Source: Gonapodya sp. JEL0774 (Eukaryota; Monoblepharomycota; Monoblepharidomycetes; Monoblepharidales; Gonapodyaceae). Taken from it: 36,679 nt of DNA. Position 1 is the first letter of the stretch, and the number at the start of each line of letters is the position of its first letter. The notes beneath the pieces are model-generated. The model worked only from the letters and a program-made list of their open reading frames with translations. It did no database searches and was not told the DNA's origin. Where the stretch lies: contig JADIIX010000181.1 in NCBI GenBank assembly GCA_027604505.1, positions 1 through 36,679 on the forward strand, read 5' to 3'. Positions 14,193 through 25,442 of the stretch are shown here, piece by piece. A program made the translations under genes and the position numbers.

Positions 14193-15366
14193 CCTGATCA
14201 TGACGCGCAAATTCTCTTACACATTATCTCTGTCATGTTTCAGCAATGAAGTGAAACTGTAATTACTGTAACAGTATGAAATACCATTATTGTGTGCACT
14301 AAGGTTTTGCTGCCTTCTCACTGCAAGCATACATAGGAACATCAGGCTGGATACACTTGCTTGAAGTTGAAACTACAGCTTTGGAAGTTGACCATTCCTT
14401 GACAAGCCATTGCCAGTATAATGCCATTGGACAAGCATGGTCCTGGACTTCACACCACGCAAATCCAAACCAACCCCCCCTTTTATAAAGAAGCATGAGA
14501 CGTTTGGTTTTGATTCCGCTATTTCCTGAAAGTCAGATTTGTGCAGGCATTGATACTCATTCTCGTAGAATGTATAGTGACCCAGAAAGATACAGCAACA
14601 ATGACTGGAGCGTAACAGTTGATCCCCCTTCCTGTCCAGCCAAAATAACAAAAAGCATGTCTCCCCAGCTGTGTGGAATAAAAGTTATTGAACTCGGGAT
14701 GTTCTGTTTGGTACTACTAGTCTAATGTTTGTGGGAGCTTCACCGCCACTCCGCATGTACATTCCCAGTGCAGACGAACTTGATGGTGGCCAACCCAGCA
14801 AACAAGAAAGCATCAACTTTCCAACCTTAATTGAAATCGTTGAGAGTACATATCATCCAGGAGAAGTGAGGCTCATGAACAGACGGATGCGGTTAAACAC
14901 AATGAGCCGAGATGACCAAGGCCGCACTTATACTCAAGGATAAAGAATAGCTAAGAAAGAAATCATTTCGAATCCGTCGCGACGCTCAGTGAGAATATTT
15001 TATTTTTGCTTTTTTTTTGGTGATGGAGTTGGAATGCCAAAACAGACTCCAGCAAATCCGCTCCTCCCATACAAACGCGAACCAACGGCCGCTGGCTGTC
15101 TCACCCCTCACTCTGCGTCCAACCCCCGATAAGCCGACCCAGGTGACCCGCCTCCTATACTCACCAGCGTCTGTGCTGCGCTTCGGATTCGGTCGCGCAA
15201 CCTGCCGCCGCTTCTATTCAGAATCTGTGTAAACGCTGTGGGCGCAAGGACCATCGACTCGCGCGCAGATTCCATTTCGCCAGCACGATTTGTTCAATCT
15301 TTCCGTTTTCCGCTGGTCATCTGTTCTCATCCGCAAACAATTTTTCGTCCTGAGAGGAGAACGGCA
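14193..15366. other. AT-rich gene-free stretch upstream of the Snf2 gene
   Basis: No gene is supported. The left two-thirds (about 14200-15000) is distinctly more AT-rich than flanking coding DNA and contains short open frames on both strands (antisense 14373-14651, sense 14725-14943) that look vaguely protein-like but match no family I recognise. Decayed transposon sequence is possible; I see no terminal repeats. From about 15050 the composition returns to normal, with pyrimidine-rich runs, consistent with the promoter and leader of the Snf2 gene. Confidence 0.5.
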
Positions 15367-18300
15367 ATGGGGAACAATTATGGACCGTCAGAACTCGCAC
15401 AAATGCAGGCACATCTCGCTGCGACATCGGGCTTCAATTCATTTGACTCTCTCTCCTCTAATCACAACATTTCGCTGGACGGGTTCAAAAATCAATCTCC
15501 CTCCAACCCCATGTCCCACCAGTACCAAGTTCAGCTTCTCGCAGGTTCTAGCGGATCTGCTTCTCAGCAGAATCTCCCTTCCAGTCTACATTCGGCACCT
15601 CCGCAAAACCTTCAAACGCAATTGCAGTTTACTCAAAACCTGGTCAACAATAACAACATGAACGTCCGTTTTCAGCAACCTCCCCCCACGCAACATGTCC
15701 AACAGCTCCCGCAACCCCAGCAGTCCCAGCACATACAACAGCAATACCCGCCTCAGAACCACCAAGGTGCTTTTCAGCAGGCGCAGGGTTGGGGTGGATC
15801 AATGCCATCATTAGCGGTTGGGTTTGGGCAAGCACCTGCGGGGAACCAAGCCGGTCAGATGTTCCCACAGCAGGTTTCGGTTGCTCAACATCAGCAGCAG
15901 CAACATCAACCGCCACAACAACAACAGCAGCAATTCCTCCAGCAGCAACAACGACCCCAGGGTGCTGGCTTACAGAGCATCGGAACCGGGCATGCATACC
16001 CCCCACAACCTCAATCTGTGACTGCTTCTTACGCTCGCCCACAGCAGACTCAAACCACCTACCTCCACTCTCGCCCTCCTTCTACCTACGCGCAACCGCA
16101 ACCTGGTTTTGGCCCTCAATCGGTCATCGGGTCGTACCCGCAAGTTGGGTATCCTCCGCAGGGCTACCCGCAGTCCGGTCAACCCACCAACAGTTATGCT
16201 CGCATTACGCCTCAGTATCAACAACGTCCTCCCACAGTACCCGCTTATCGGAATGTCAACTCCACCGCTAGTAGGCAGCGAGCAACCAGTTACCTCCAGC
16301 CCGTCCCGGTACAGCAGCAGAGATACAACTATGCCACGGCGCCAGTGCAACGGTACGCTCCATCACTTGGTGCTGGATTTGGGATGGGCGGCGGTGTTGG
16401 ACTTGGATCGGGACTGGGTGGCGGTGGCTACTCTGGATATGCTGGATACACAGGCGATTCCTGGTATGGTACGCAGGAGAAGTTGCCGCCCAAGGTTTCG
16501 GAGAGAAACAATGTGAGTTGAATGGGGTTTTGGTTTTGGCTATAGGGATCAAGAGCACGAGCAACCAACTCTCACACCACCCACAGGCATTGAAAATGGA
16601 CATTGCAAATCATGCGCGACAGCGCTACGTTTGGCTCTTCCACCACCGTATGCTCTTCACCCCCTTCTTGAACCCCACGCACCCACCAAACTCTCCATAC
16701 GAGCCACAGAATGGACTCACGAGTCTGCCCCACAAGCACCCTTATGTGCTCTCCACGTCACCCATCTCGTGTGACGCGCGAGAAAAGCAGCCCGAGTGCG
16801 TTGTTGCGGGTGAGATGAAAGATTACCAGCTGCGGGGATTGGGTTGGCTCACGGGAATGTTTGATAATGGTGTGAATGCAATTTTGGGGGACGAAATGGT
16901 GAGTTGCTTAGAGGGGAAGTCCATTGATGCTTTTTCAGTAGTTTATGTTCCTTGACTTGGCTGTTCATCCATCACATAGGGTCTGGGGAAGACGCTTCAG
17001 ACTCTCTCTTTCCTTGCGGTATTGAAGAATGAGAAGAAATTGTCAGGACCTTGTAAGTTTTGCTGGCTCAATCTTTGCAGAACTCAAATTTTCAAGGACA
17101 TTACCACCCACAACAGACTTGGTTGTGTGTCCGCTGTCGGTGAGTTGTGGCATCTTGAGAAGGGTGTACACTCAGTAGGCTCAAAGCTGCGTCAATCAGG
17201 TCCTTGAAGGCTGGGTACGCGAATGCCGCAAGTGGACTCCTAGCCTTAAGCTTCTCCGATTTCACGGTGTCCAAAAAGAACGAGATCGCCTCAAACAGAT
17301 TCTGCATGACGACCCGGATATCGATGTCATTGTTACAACCTACGAGATGGCAGTGGCGGAAATGTTCTGGTTCCGACAGAGGATTTATCGAGTTGTCGTG
17401 ATGGATGAAGGTGTTTGTCGGAAGAAAACGCCAATCTCCGAGAAGAATAATCCCGAATCCCTGTTCGCAAAGGCCATCGAATAAAGAATGAGCAGACGCA
17501 GCTCGCCACCGCTGTGTACCATATTCACTCTCAATACCGGTTGTTGTTAACTGGGACACCTCTTCAAAACAATCTCAAGGAGCTGTGGGGATTGCTTCAT
17601 TGGCTCTTACCGGAAGTGTTTGTCCAGTGGACAGCCGATGTCTTTGTGCGGGTGAGAATGAATGGTCAGGGATGTCCAATCTGACGCAACTTGCTCGACA
17701 TGGTGGATATTGTCCAACAGGCTTTCGATTTGACACATAACATGTACGATGCGAAGGTTGTGGAGGCAAGCAGAAGGTTACTTGAAAAGCTGATGCTTCG
17801 GAGGTTGAAGACTCAGGTGAGAGTTTGTTCGTTGCCCTCCTTCCATTCTGAAGCACCTTTGCTGATTATCTCAAAAAGGTCAACCTCAACATCCCGCCGA
17901 AGGAGGAGATCACAATCTACCTTCCACTTTCGCCATTCCAACGGTTTTGGTACAAACGGCTTATCACTCAGCTGGACCAGACAACGATCCGTGAAATTTT
18001 CAACACGAAAGGCCAACAAAACGGTCAGATCGTCCGCCGAGACGCCTCTGACGAGCAGATTGTAGCCGCATTTAAGCTTGATGAAATCGAAAGTCGACTT
18101 GTGGATAAAGCAGACAAGTCAAGTCCCAACGACTGGAAGAAACTCATGAATCTTGTCATGCAGCTTCGAAAATGTTGTAACCACCCGTTCCTGTTTCCAA
18201 ACTCGGAGCCCGAGCCATATGAGAACAGCGAGCAGTTGGTATTGGCTTCATCGAAAGTAGGTAAACTTTGTCGAACTGCTCTTCATTCGGAACACTGTAA

Positions 18301-20636
18301 TGCAGCAGTTGAATTGCAGTTCATCCTTCTGGACAAACTCCTACCGAAGATGCAGGCTGAGGGTCACCGCGTGTTGATCTTTTCGGGCTTCACCAAAATG
18401 ATGGATATCCTTGAGGATTACATGCACCTTCGCCAAATCCGTTTCCTTCGCCTCGATGGGCAGACATCTCGGGCGCGGAGAAACCTGGACATCAAGCTAT
18501 TCAACGCACCGCATTCGGAGTATCTTGTTTTTCTGCTGGCCACTCGAGCTGGAGGTCTGGGTATCAATCTAACTGGCGCCGACACGGTCATTTTCTTCGA
18601 TTCGGACTGGAACCCTCAGGTGGATATCCAGGCGCAAGCCCGAGCTCACCGCATTGGGCAAACGAAACCCGTCACCGTTTATCGCTTGGTTTGCAAAGAA
18701 ACAGTGGAGGAAAGGTGAGCCTGTATTGAGTGCAGGCAGCAATTATTGCTTGTATTGAGGATCTGTATATTCAGGATCCTCCACCGAACTCTTCAGAAGC
18801 TTTACTTATCCTTGCGTGTGACTGAGGAGACGGATGACCTGACCACAGCGGAGCCCAAGTTCTCAGCTCGGGACCTAATCGCTATGATTCGGATGGGTAG
18901 CAGCTCTCTCGCGTCGGCCGACTCGAACAATGCAGCGCTTGAACTTCTACAATCTCCGATTGACAACATTCTAGAGAAGTCGCGTCAGCACATGCAGGCT
19001 GTCCAGGACGCCGAGAAGCAGGGTCGAGACTTAGATGAAGAAATTTTCCAGATGAGGGCAGAGGACGTCAGCTCCCGAATTTTCGATGGAGAGTACCTGC
19101 CAAAATCCAACAAAGAGATTGCAAAACAGTGGCAAGATTTGACCAAGCGTGCGCGACATGAAAGAGTGGTTACAATTGACGGCCAACCGGTGTTAAAGGA
19201 AACGATCGGAGTGTCCGATGGCGCTGTCGCCACTATTGTACAAAAAAAGCCACCAAAGCCGGAGCCGAAGAAAGGGCCCAAGAAACACAATTGGGAGCAC
19301 GATTCGGAGTGCTTCTATTGCCGGGACGGTACGTATGTGCAAGCAGTGCCGGTACAGTTTGTTACTGACATCAATTATAGGAGGTGACGTCTACTTGTGC
19401 TCCCGATGCCCACGTGTTTACCACTATGAGTGTCTGGAGGATGATGACAGGAAAATCCACAACAACTTTTTTTGCGTGAGCTCCGTACCCACTGTCTTAC
19501 CTCCACAGTGTAGAATTTGCTAAGTTCGCCCTGTATGATCAGCCCCAACACCATTGCGAAGTATGTCGCCGAAATACTTCCGATGCGGGTGGTCTTCTGT
19601 TCAGATGTGCTACCTGTCCCGTTGCGTTTTGCGAGGATTGCCTTCCTGAACACGAAGTGAGTCGTCGATTTTCTTCGTTTCTGGCTGGATGTTGTCTTAT
19701 TCGCCGGTTTAGATTGAACCTGTTGGTGTCACGAACCCCGACTTGGTTAAGAAGGGTGAGCGTTCGAACTTCAAAGAGCTCTTTTAAAACTTACCACCTC
19801 ATCTCTCCCTGTGCTCCCCTTTCATTTTTACAAGGGTACGGTTATGTCGCACAAGCATATTATATTCGGTGCAAAGTTTGCTGTGAATTTGTAAGTCCTG
19901 ATGGTTCAAAGTAATTGCCATCGACATCTGTGAAGCTTTAGTTAACAACTGCCCCTCTATGTTTAAGTACGCGGCCATTGAACGGGGTGAAGAGCCTCCA
20001 ACTTATGTCAAAGTTGAGAAGGAGAAAAAGAAGTCGCGGAAGAAACGCCGGTTAGATGATGAAGAGAGTGAAGAAGTTCACCCAGCCAAAAGAGAAAAGG
20101 TTGAGGAGGATTCCGAGAAGGCTGAACCTGAGTTAGATGACTCGGACGAAGGGACTTCAGAAAAGGAGGGTGCAAGCGCCGACGGTGATTCGACCTTCCT
20201 GCCCGAGTTATCGGATGATGCACCAGCACCTCCTTCGAACCCTCCAGCGACACCACCCAACCACAGTGGGACTGAATCAATGACCGACATTGCGGAACTA
20301 CAACGGAATTCTATCTCACCAGCAGAGAGTATCCCAAAGCCGCCACAACGGAGTGTTGTTGTGTCAGCAGAGAGTCTTCCAACGCCTGCTTCGGGGGACG
20401 CGCCATCACCACACAACCCCGATACTAGCATATGTTCGAATTTACCGACGTCGAAAGACTTTGCTGATACACCCCAATCCTTCTATGACGATAGCACGCC
20501 GGGTGGTGACATGCTTGAACTCTTCTCCTTCGGAGGGTCAGAGAAAGACGGCTCGGACGGCGTAAGACGAGCGGACGATATATCGGCAGGTTTATTCGGT
20601 GATGATGGACTTTTGCAATCGGACTTCGGCCCTTGA
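15367..20636 (+). CDS. Snf2-family chromatin-remodelling ATPase with C-terminal PHD fingers
   Basis: Probable ATP-dependent nucleosome remodeller. Fifteen exons (15367-16512, 16587-16898, 16980-17052, 17117-17139, 17200-17410, 17473-17651, 17721-17816, 17879-18256, 18320-18714, 18775-19328, 19381-19475, 19543-19656, 19713-19755, 19835-19890, 19968-20636) join in phase to 1447 residues. Domains in order are a Gln/Pro/Tyr-rich disordered region (1-380); an Snf2 ATPase (about 450-960) with [20 protein letters not shown] split between exons 2 and 3, DEGHRIKN (587-594), [28 protein letters not shown] and [11 protein letters not shown] (910-920); a linker; a PHD finger ([20 protein letters not shown], from 1117); a second Cys/His cluster (HHCEVCRR to [10 protein letters not shown], about 1158-1192); CKVCC near 1219; and an acidic, Lys-rich tail. 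No chromodomain, bromodomain or clear HAND-SANT-SLIDE module is seen. The motor falls in the ISWI/CHD/Lsh-like cluster; the exact subfamily is unsettled. Confidence 0.92.
15885..15957 (+). repeat. Imperfect CAG/CAA tract encoding poly-Gln
   Basis: An interrupted run of CAG and CAA codons with occasional CAT and CCG, in frame within exon 1 of the Snf2 gene, encodes a Gln-rich stretch with His and Pro. The mixture of CAG and CAA makes it a codon-level Gln tract rather than a pure trinucleotide microsatellite. Glutamine-rich tracts of this kind are common in transcription and chromatin proteins. Confidence 0.85.
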
Positions 20637-20811
20637 AGGAGAAATAGAGGTCGATACCCCGTATTTCCAGAATCGTAATTAGAGCACCATTATTATTTGA
20701 ATTAAATAGAAACTGCATTCTGCATCATCAATTGTGTTAGGTCGACAATTATACAATATCAAAACGTGTGTGATGTTATGGGTTATGGTATTGTCACGGT
20801 ATCGCAAAACT

Positions 20812-23800
20812 TCAAACATGTCCATTCGGGGTGCTTGTGTCCGTCGAGCAATGCAAATGTGCTAAACTTCCGTTTGGAAGATGAGCGAAAAACGGTTCCA
20901 TAACGCGAGTTCCACACACAGAACAAGCCGTGGTTCGAGAAAGTACGATCGGCTCCAGTGCGGCCATCCCATTGACAAGGCTTGCAGTTGTCTAATGAAA
21001 AATATTATATCGATTCAGGCGTCAAGTCAGCAACACCGACCTACCTTGAGGTTCTCAAGTTTTGAAAGCTGGTAAATGATCTTCCCCTCAGTTCGTTCGT
21101 GAACGTGGCGGCGCATGGCTTGCAGAACAAACGGCTGCAACACGCCAAATGCCCACTGCTCGGGAACGAGCGGTAAAACCTAAGATCAACGGGATTAGGA
21201 GCACGAAACATCAAACCAGCGAGAAATGCGCACTCACTTCATGCAACCCTAACCCGTTTCCCGCACATGTCAATAGTCGTATCACTTCTCCAACTAAAGA
21301 ATCTCGGTCACTCGACTTTAAATACAAGCGAAGAAGGGTCAAATACAATGTCTTTCGTGCGCTATTGCTGCGCCTGCAGTTGATCTCGTGGCTTCGATTG
21401 CCGTTGGTTGGATAATCGGGTTGAGCTACGACGTCTTCGACCGTCGACTGACAGTACTCCTCCGCGCCCACGTAGTCTTTCAGCTCATAAGCCAAAATTT
21501 TAAGCGCTTTCTCATGTTCTCGCATCTGCATCATACAACCGTCTGAGTCGGAATACAAACCAGACAAAAGGAAGTCCCACCTTGGAATAGACAATTGCCC
21601 TCTCAGCGCTGAATCCTCCAAACTGCAGCATTTTGGCAAGCAATATTGGAGGTTGATACAGCTGTGAGCTTCGGAGAAACGTGATAAAGGCCAAGCGTGC
21701 TTTACTAAGCAAGTCCTCTCGTTTGGAAAGAAACAAAGTAAAGGATTGGCGGGAAATAAGACTTGAAGTAGTGAAAACCTCATCTGGTACCGGGAATTCT
21801 TGGAGCTCATGACACGTCTTGGTACGATTGTTGCATGTTGTAGTACGCACCTAGTTCTTTCAGACGCTCGGCAGTCAAGGCGGTGCTCGTTATATCGTCC
21901 AAATGCAGCGCTGCAAGATCCGTATGATGTTGTGCATCCTTCATGAACGGACCGTTGTTGAAACGTGTTTTATGTCGACGATATCGCGGGCGTCGATACG
22001 AACCGTATCACCTCGATCGTTCACCAACCATTCAAGATATGCCCTCCTCACTTTTCTTCCAAATGATGAGAGATATGTGAGAACTTTCTCGGTGTCCAAG
22101 AGTCGATTCCGTTGGGTGTCGGCAGTGAAAATCTTGGTACGATATGTTTTGAAGAATGAGCAACAACCACTCAAAACGTAGACAACCCGCAGTCTTTACC
22201 TCAATGCCGAGGTCCGGATTTCGCTTCAGAATCCATGATGCGTGCTTCCACAGAGGGGCATCGTCAGGTTCTACCGACAGTGTGTCTACAACGTACCGCA
22301 AACCAGGGAATGCGGGATCCTTAAGCTCATCGCAAGCGAGACTGAACAAATATTAAAGCATGTCACAGTTTCTATCCCCACATCAGGACTTACCTTTGAA
22401 GAAGTTTAAATGCTTCCTCTGGCTTCTGTATCCGTTGGTAGTATCTTGCCAATGCATACCACCGCTGGTAAATAAGCCAGAGACGAACGTGTCTCAATCA
22501 AGCGGTGCTCAAACACTTTCAAAACTCACGTTCCTGCCCCTCAAAATTCCCACCACCACTTGTTCTTCGCACATCACACCAGATTCCACTAGACTCAGGA
22601 CGGAGTCTTCGTCGGTCTCCGCAAAAACCTCCAAGAGAACCGAGTCGATCATTATCCGTCTCGTTTCGTCAAGATGCGGGGACGCTGGTGGGGGATTCTC
22701 GCGGCAGTGGGTAAGGTATTTTACAAGAGTTTCTCGAGCATTGGAGACTAGGGCGGCAGAAAAGGACTTCCGGATGTCGGACTCAGCGTCGGGATAGTTC
22801 TTTTGCAAATGCTGTTCGACTGGGACACGCTTAGCACGGGTCACTGATGTAAACGAACAGGGTCCTTCCGGAAACAACTTACTCACCTATCTCGTCGATC
22901 AAGCCAAGCCATCCCAGAATCTCCAAACTAGCCTCTGGTAGCTGGAAGTCACTACCAGCAGCGAATGTTGCGAGATCCGGAAAAATGAGAATGAGAACAG
23001 CAGGGTCCAGCATACCCTTCTTGAAAAGCGCCAACGACTCCTCAAAAAGTGTATCGGTAAATAAAATGCAGCCCGCCTTGCGATAAACGGCGTGAAGATT
23101 CTCGGGCTGAGCATCCAGGAAAGCGGAATGAGTATCACTGTCTTCATCAACCAAGAGCTACCGTCACTCACATACGGCAATTTTGCACTTCGCGACCTTT
23201 CGTAGGTCCCCTCCGCTAAGCTCACAGCGGCTTCCGCGCTGCCACTCGCAAAAAGACTCTCGACTTGGTCCTCCACCTTGATCATGCACACAGCGTGGGC
23301 CCAGTCACCGCCATACAGTGCGAGTTCAACGGGGGCAAAAGATTGTAGGGATCGTAAGGAAGGGGTGTCGATGAATGCTGAAGTGAAATTACGTGGATCG
23401 GAGGACGAATTGAGGGGGACGATTTGAACAAGTTTCTGGGTGAAGATTGAGTGGATTTGAACGGTGTTGTTGGGGAGGAGTGCGAGGGTGAAGGGGAATT
23501 GGCACGCTGACCATTTACAGAAGTGCAAAATGTAGCTTCAATATCCCTCCAGATGGCTCAAGATAGCGAGCTCGCCATCACCGCTCACCAACAGACTTTG
23601 GGTACGCTCCCCATTGTAGAGTTCCTCTTGTCGCGTCTCCCCTCCCTGACAAGAAAACTCCCAATGCCGTATTGGTTGCAATCAAGAACTCATCGTTGCC
23701 GACGACAGCGATGAGTGGTCGAGGGGCGAGAGACCGATCAAAAGGGAAAAGAGTCGTTTGACGGCCGCTGGGTAGGTCGATGAGGCGATAATTGGAAGTG

Positions 23801-24995
23801 TCAGCGAGGCAGAGTGTTGAAGCACGTTGGCGCATAGCAAGCGGCGGTCCATCGGAGAGCGGGAGTTCCTGACAGGGATGTGCGCATTATCGTCATCACT
23901 CTTCATCTTGCTCCCCACATCATCAATGGTTCCCGTCCCCACCCGTCACAAATAAGTTACTGGCACTCACAGGCACGATGCCGCCTTTCCCCACCTCCCA
24001 GCGCTGCACACTCTTCCTTCGACCGAGAGCGACACCAGATCCTCGGTCGAGTCGTCCCTCTATCGAATCAGCACCCTCCACTCCAATCGCGGATAGAGAT
24101 GTGGAAGACGTGGAAAAGCATATGACGTTGCGGATAGGAGCGAAATTGGGAGTGGTGACGGGTGTGAGGTTGTGGATGTCGAGGAAGGACAGGGTGGAGT
24201 CTTTTGATGTGGATTTTCATACACAATAGGGTCAGTGTTTTCATAATGAGTCAGGCATACAATTGGGTGAGCACGAGTGACACGATGGAGTTGGCTTTTC
24301 GTCAGAACATTCTGTGGTGAAAATTGTTCCACAATCCGACTGAGCATGCCACGACGTTCCACTTATGGCGCCCACCATATCTGACACGCCACCACCACCC
24401 GTTACTCACCACACAGGACCAGTAAAACGAGCTCCGCTGGCAAAGCGAGGACCTGCTCAACCGGCTTTCTCCCCAGACCCAGATTCCTTCTGGAATTGAG
24501 TCTCCACTTTAAGGACTGACCAAGAGGCGGCTGATCGATGTAATAGTGAGCAACGTGTCCATCCGAGGTCCCAACATAAACGTTTTGGTCTGTGAATCGA
24601 AAGGTTCGGATGGGATTCCGTCCCCAAGCGAATGAAAATGCCCATTCACATAAGGAAGAATGTCATTACGGCTACCTCTCCGAACAAAGCGAATGGAAAT
24701 AGCGTTGTCCCCAAAAGATGTACTGACCCCACGCGTCCAATGATTCCACAGTCCACCGAGGTACTACATCCTTCTGCCCAGGTACATCCTGCGAAAAAGA
24801 TGGCGATGCCACTCTCCCAAAAAATGATCCCGCAGTGGTGCGGGATGGCGCCTGAGTTCCAGGTGAGAGACCTTGCTGTCCCTGTGAATGGCCAGGTGAT
24901 TCGTCTGAGGAGGCATGCGTACCCAAGGCCGTAGCCGATGGCGGAGATGCGATCGATGTCAGCAGGGGAACAAGGCTGAAAGGAAGCACCGACAT
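20812..24995 (-). CDS. Vps3/TGFBRAP1-like CORVET tethering subunit (Vps39 family)
   Basis: Endosomal tethering protein that contacts Rab5-type GTPases in CORVET. Fifteen exons on the minus strand, in transcription order: 24995-24728, 24589-24410, 24200-23971, 23868-23589, 23506-23172, 23106-22887, 22843-22530, 22464-22394, 22341-22200, 22132-22004, 21938-21851, 21798-21581, 21525-21238, 21179-21045 and 20991-20812. They close in phase to 1025 residues. The N-terminal CNH-type propeller includes QNVYVGTSDGHVAHYY, ELVLLVLCDSTLSFLDIHNL, DATRGTLQWGAYPKSV and LALLPNNTVQIHSIFTQKLV. A Vps39-type helical solenoid follows (RKAGCILFTDTLFEESLALF, YLEWLVNDRGDT, MREHEKALKILAYELKDY). The C-terminal zinc site is ACSVCGTRV with HLPNGSLAHLHC (Cys989, Cys992). 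Resemblance is closer to TGFBRAP1/Vps3 than to Vps39. The ATG at 24995 has a good context (CCGCCAATG); an in-frame ATG at 25064 would add 23 residues. The gene converges on the Snf2 gene with 175 bases between stops. Confidence 0.88.
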
Positions 24996-25442
24996 TGGCG
25001 GAGGCCGACGAATTATTTTACTGTGAAGTGTGGGTGTGTGAAGTGTAGTCCCCATTTTCGGCACATGATATACCCCAACCGCTCATTCTAGCCTGCCGGG
25101 ATTGCTACCCAGATTACTACATACGCCTAGTGAAGAAAGTTCGACTGAAGAAATCCAAGAGAGGTTGGCATATTTTCTCTCAAGCGGTCAAGGACAACGA
25201 GCCAAAATTTGTTCATGATTCATGCATGTATGATAGATTCTGTTGTAGATGTCAATCGGGAGCATCTCTTGACATTATTGATTTGGTTTCATAGCGGCCT
25301 GTTCATCTCCATTCTCGCCCAAACGAGACATTCGCCCGATTTGCCCCGATATTTGTCTGCCCAACTCCCCCGATAACTCCCAATTGAATAAACTCAAGCC
25401 GTTTCTTTTGCGACGCCCGTTCTCAGCTCGGATTGATTCACC
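24996..25442. promoter_or_regulatory. Divergent intergenic region, Vps3-like and GlnRS promoters
   Basis: This 447-base spacer lies between the start codons of two divergently transcribed genes, so it must contain both promoters and 5' leaders. The part next to GlnRS is pyrimidine-rich and then AT-rich (an AATAAA-like run near 25385), which is compatible with a leader. I see no recognisable core element. If the Vps3-like gene starts at 25064 the spacer shrinks to 378 bases. Confidence 0.55.

Noticed and set aside
17587-17594. DEGH instead of DEAH in the Snf2 Walker B as a possible defect
   Set aside because: DEGH is a normal variant in Snf2-family ATPases (for example the Snf2/BRG1 group), so it does not suggest inactivity. 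Coordinates here are approximate; the motif spans the junction 17410/17473.
21941-22174. Continuous minus-strand frame reading past YLEWLVNDRGDT into RIDARDIVDIKH
   Set aside because: Reading through ends at a stop; splicing 22003-21939 as an intron restores the family sequence HHTDLAALHLDDI in phase.
24457-24645. 62-codon minus-strand frame MGIFIRLGTESHP
   Set aside because: It is a different frame across the second exon of the Vps3-like gene, whose own frame gives clear family motifs.
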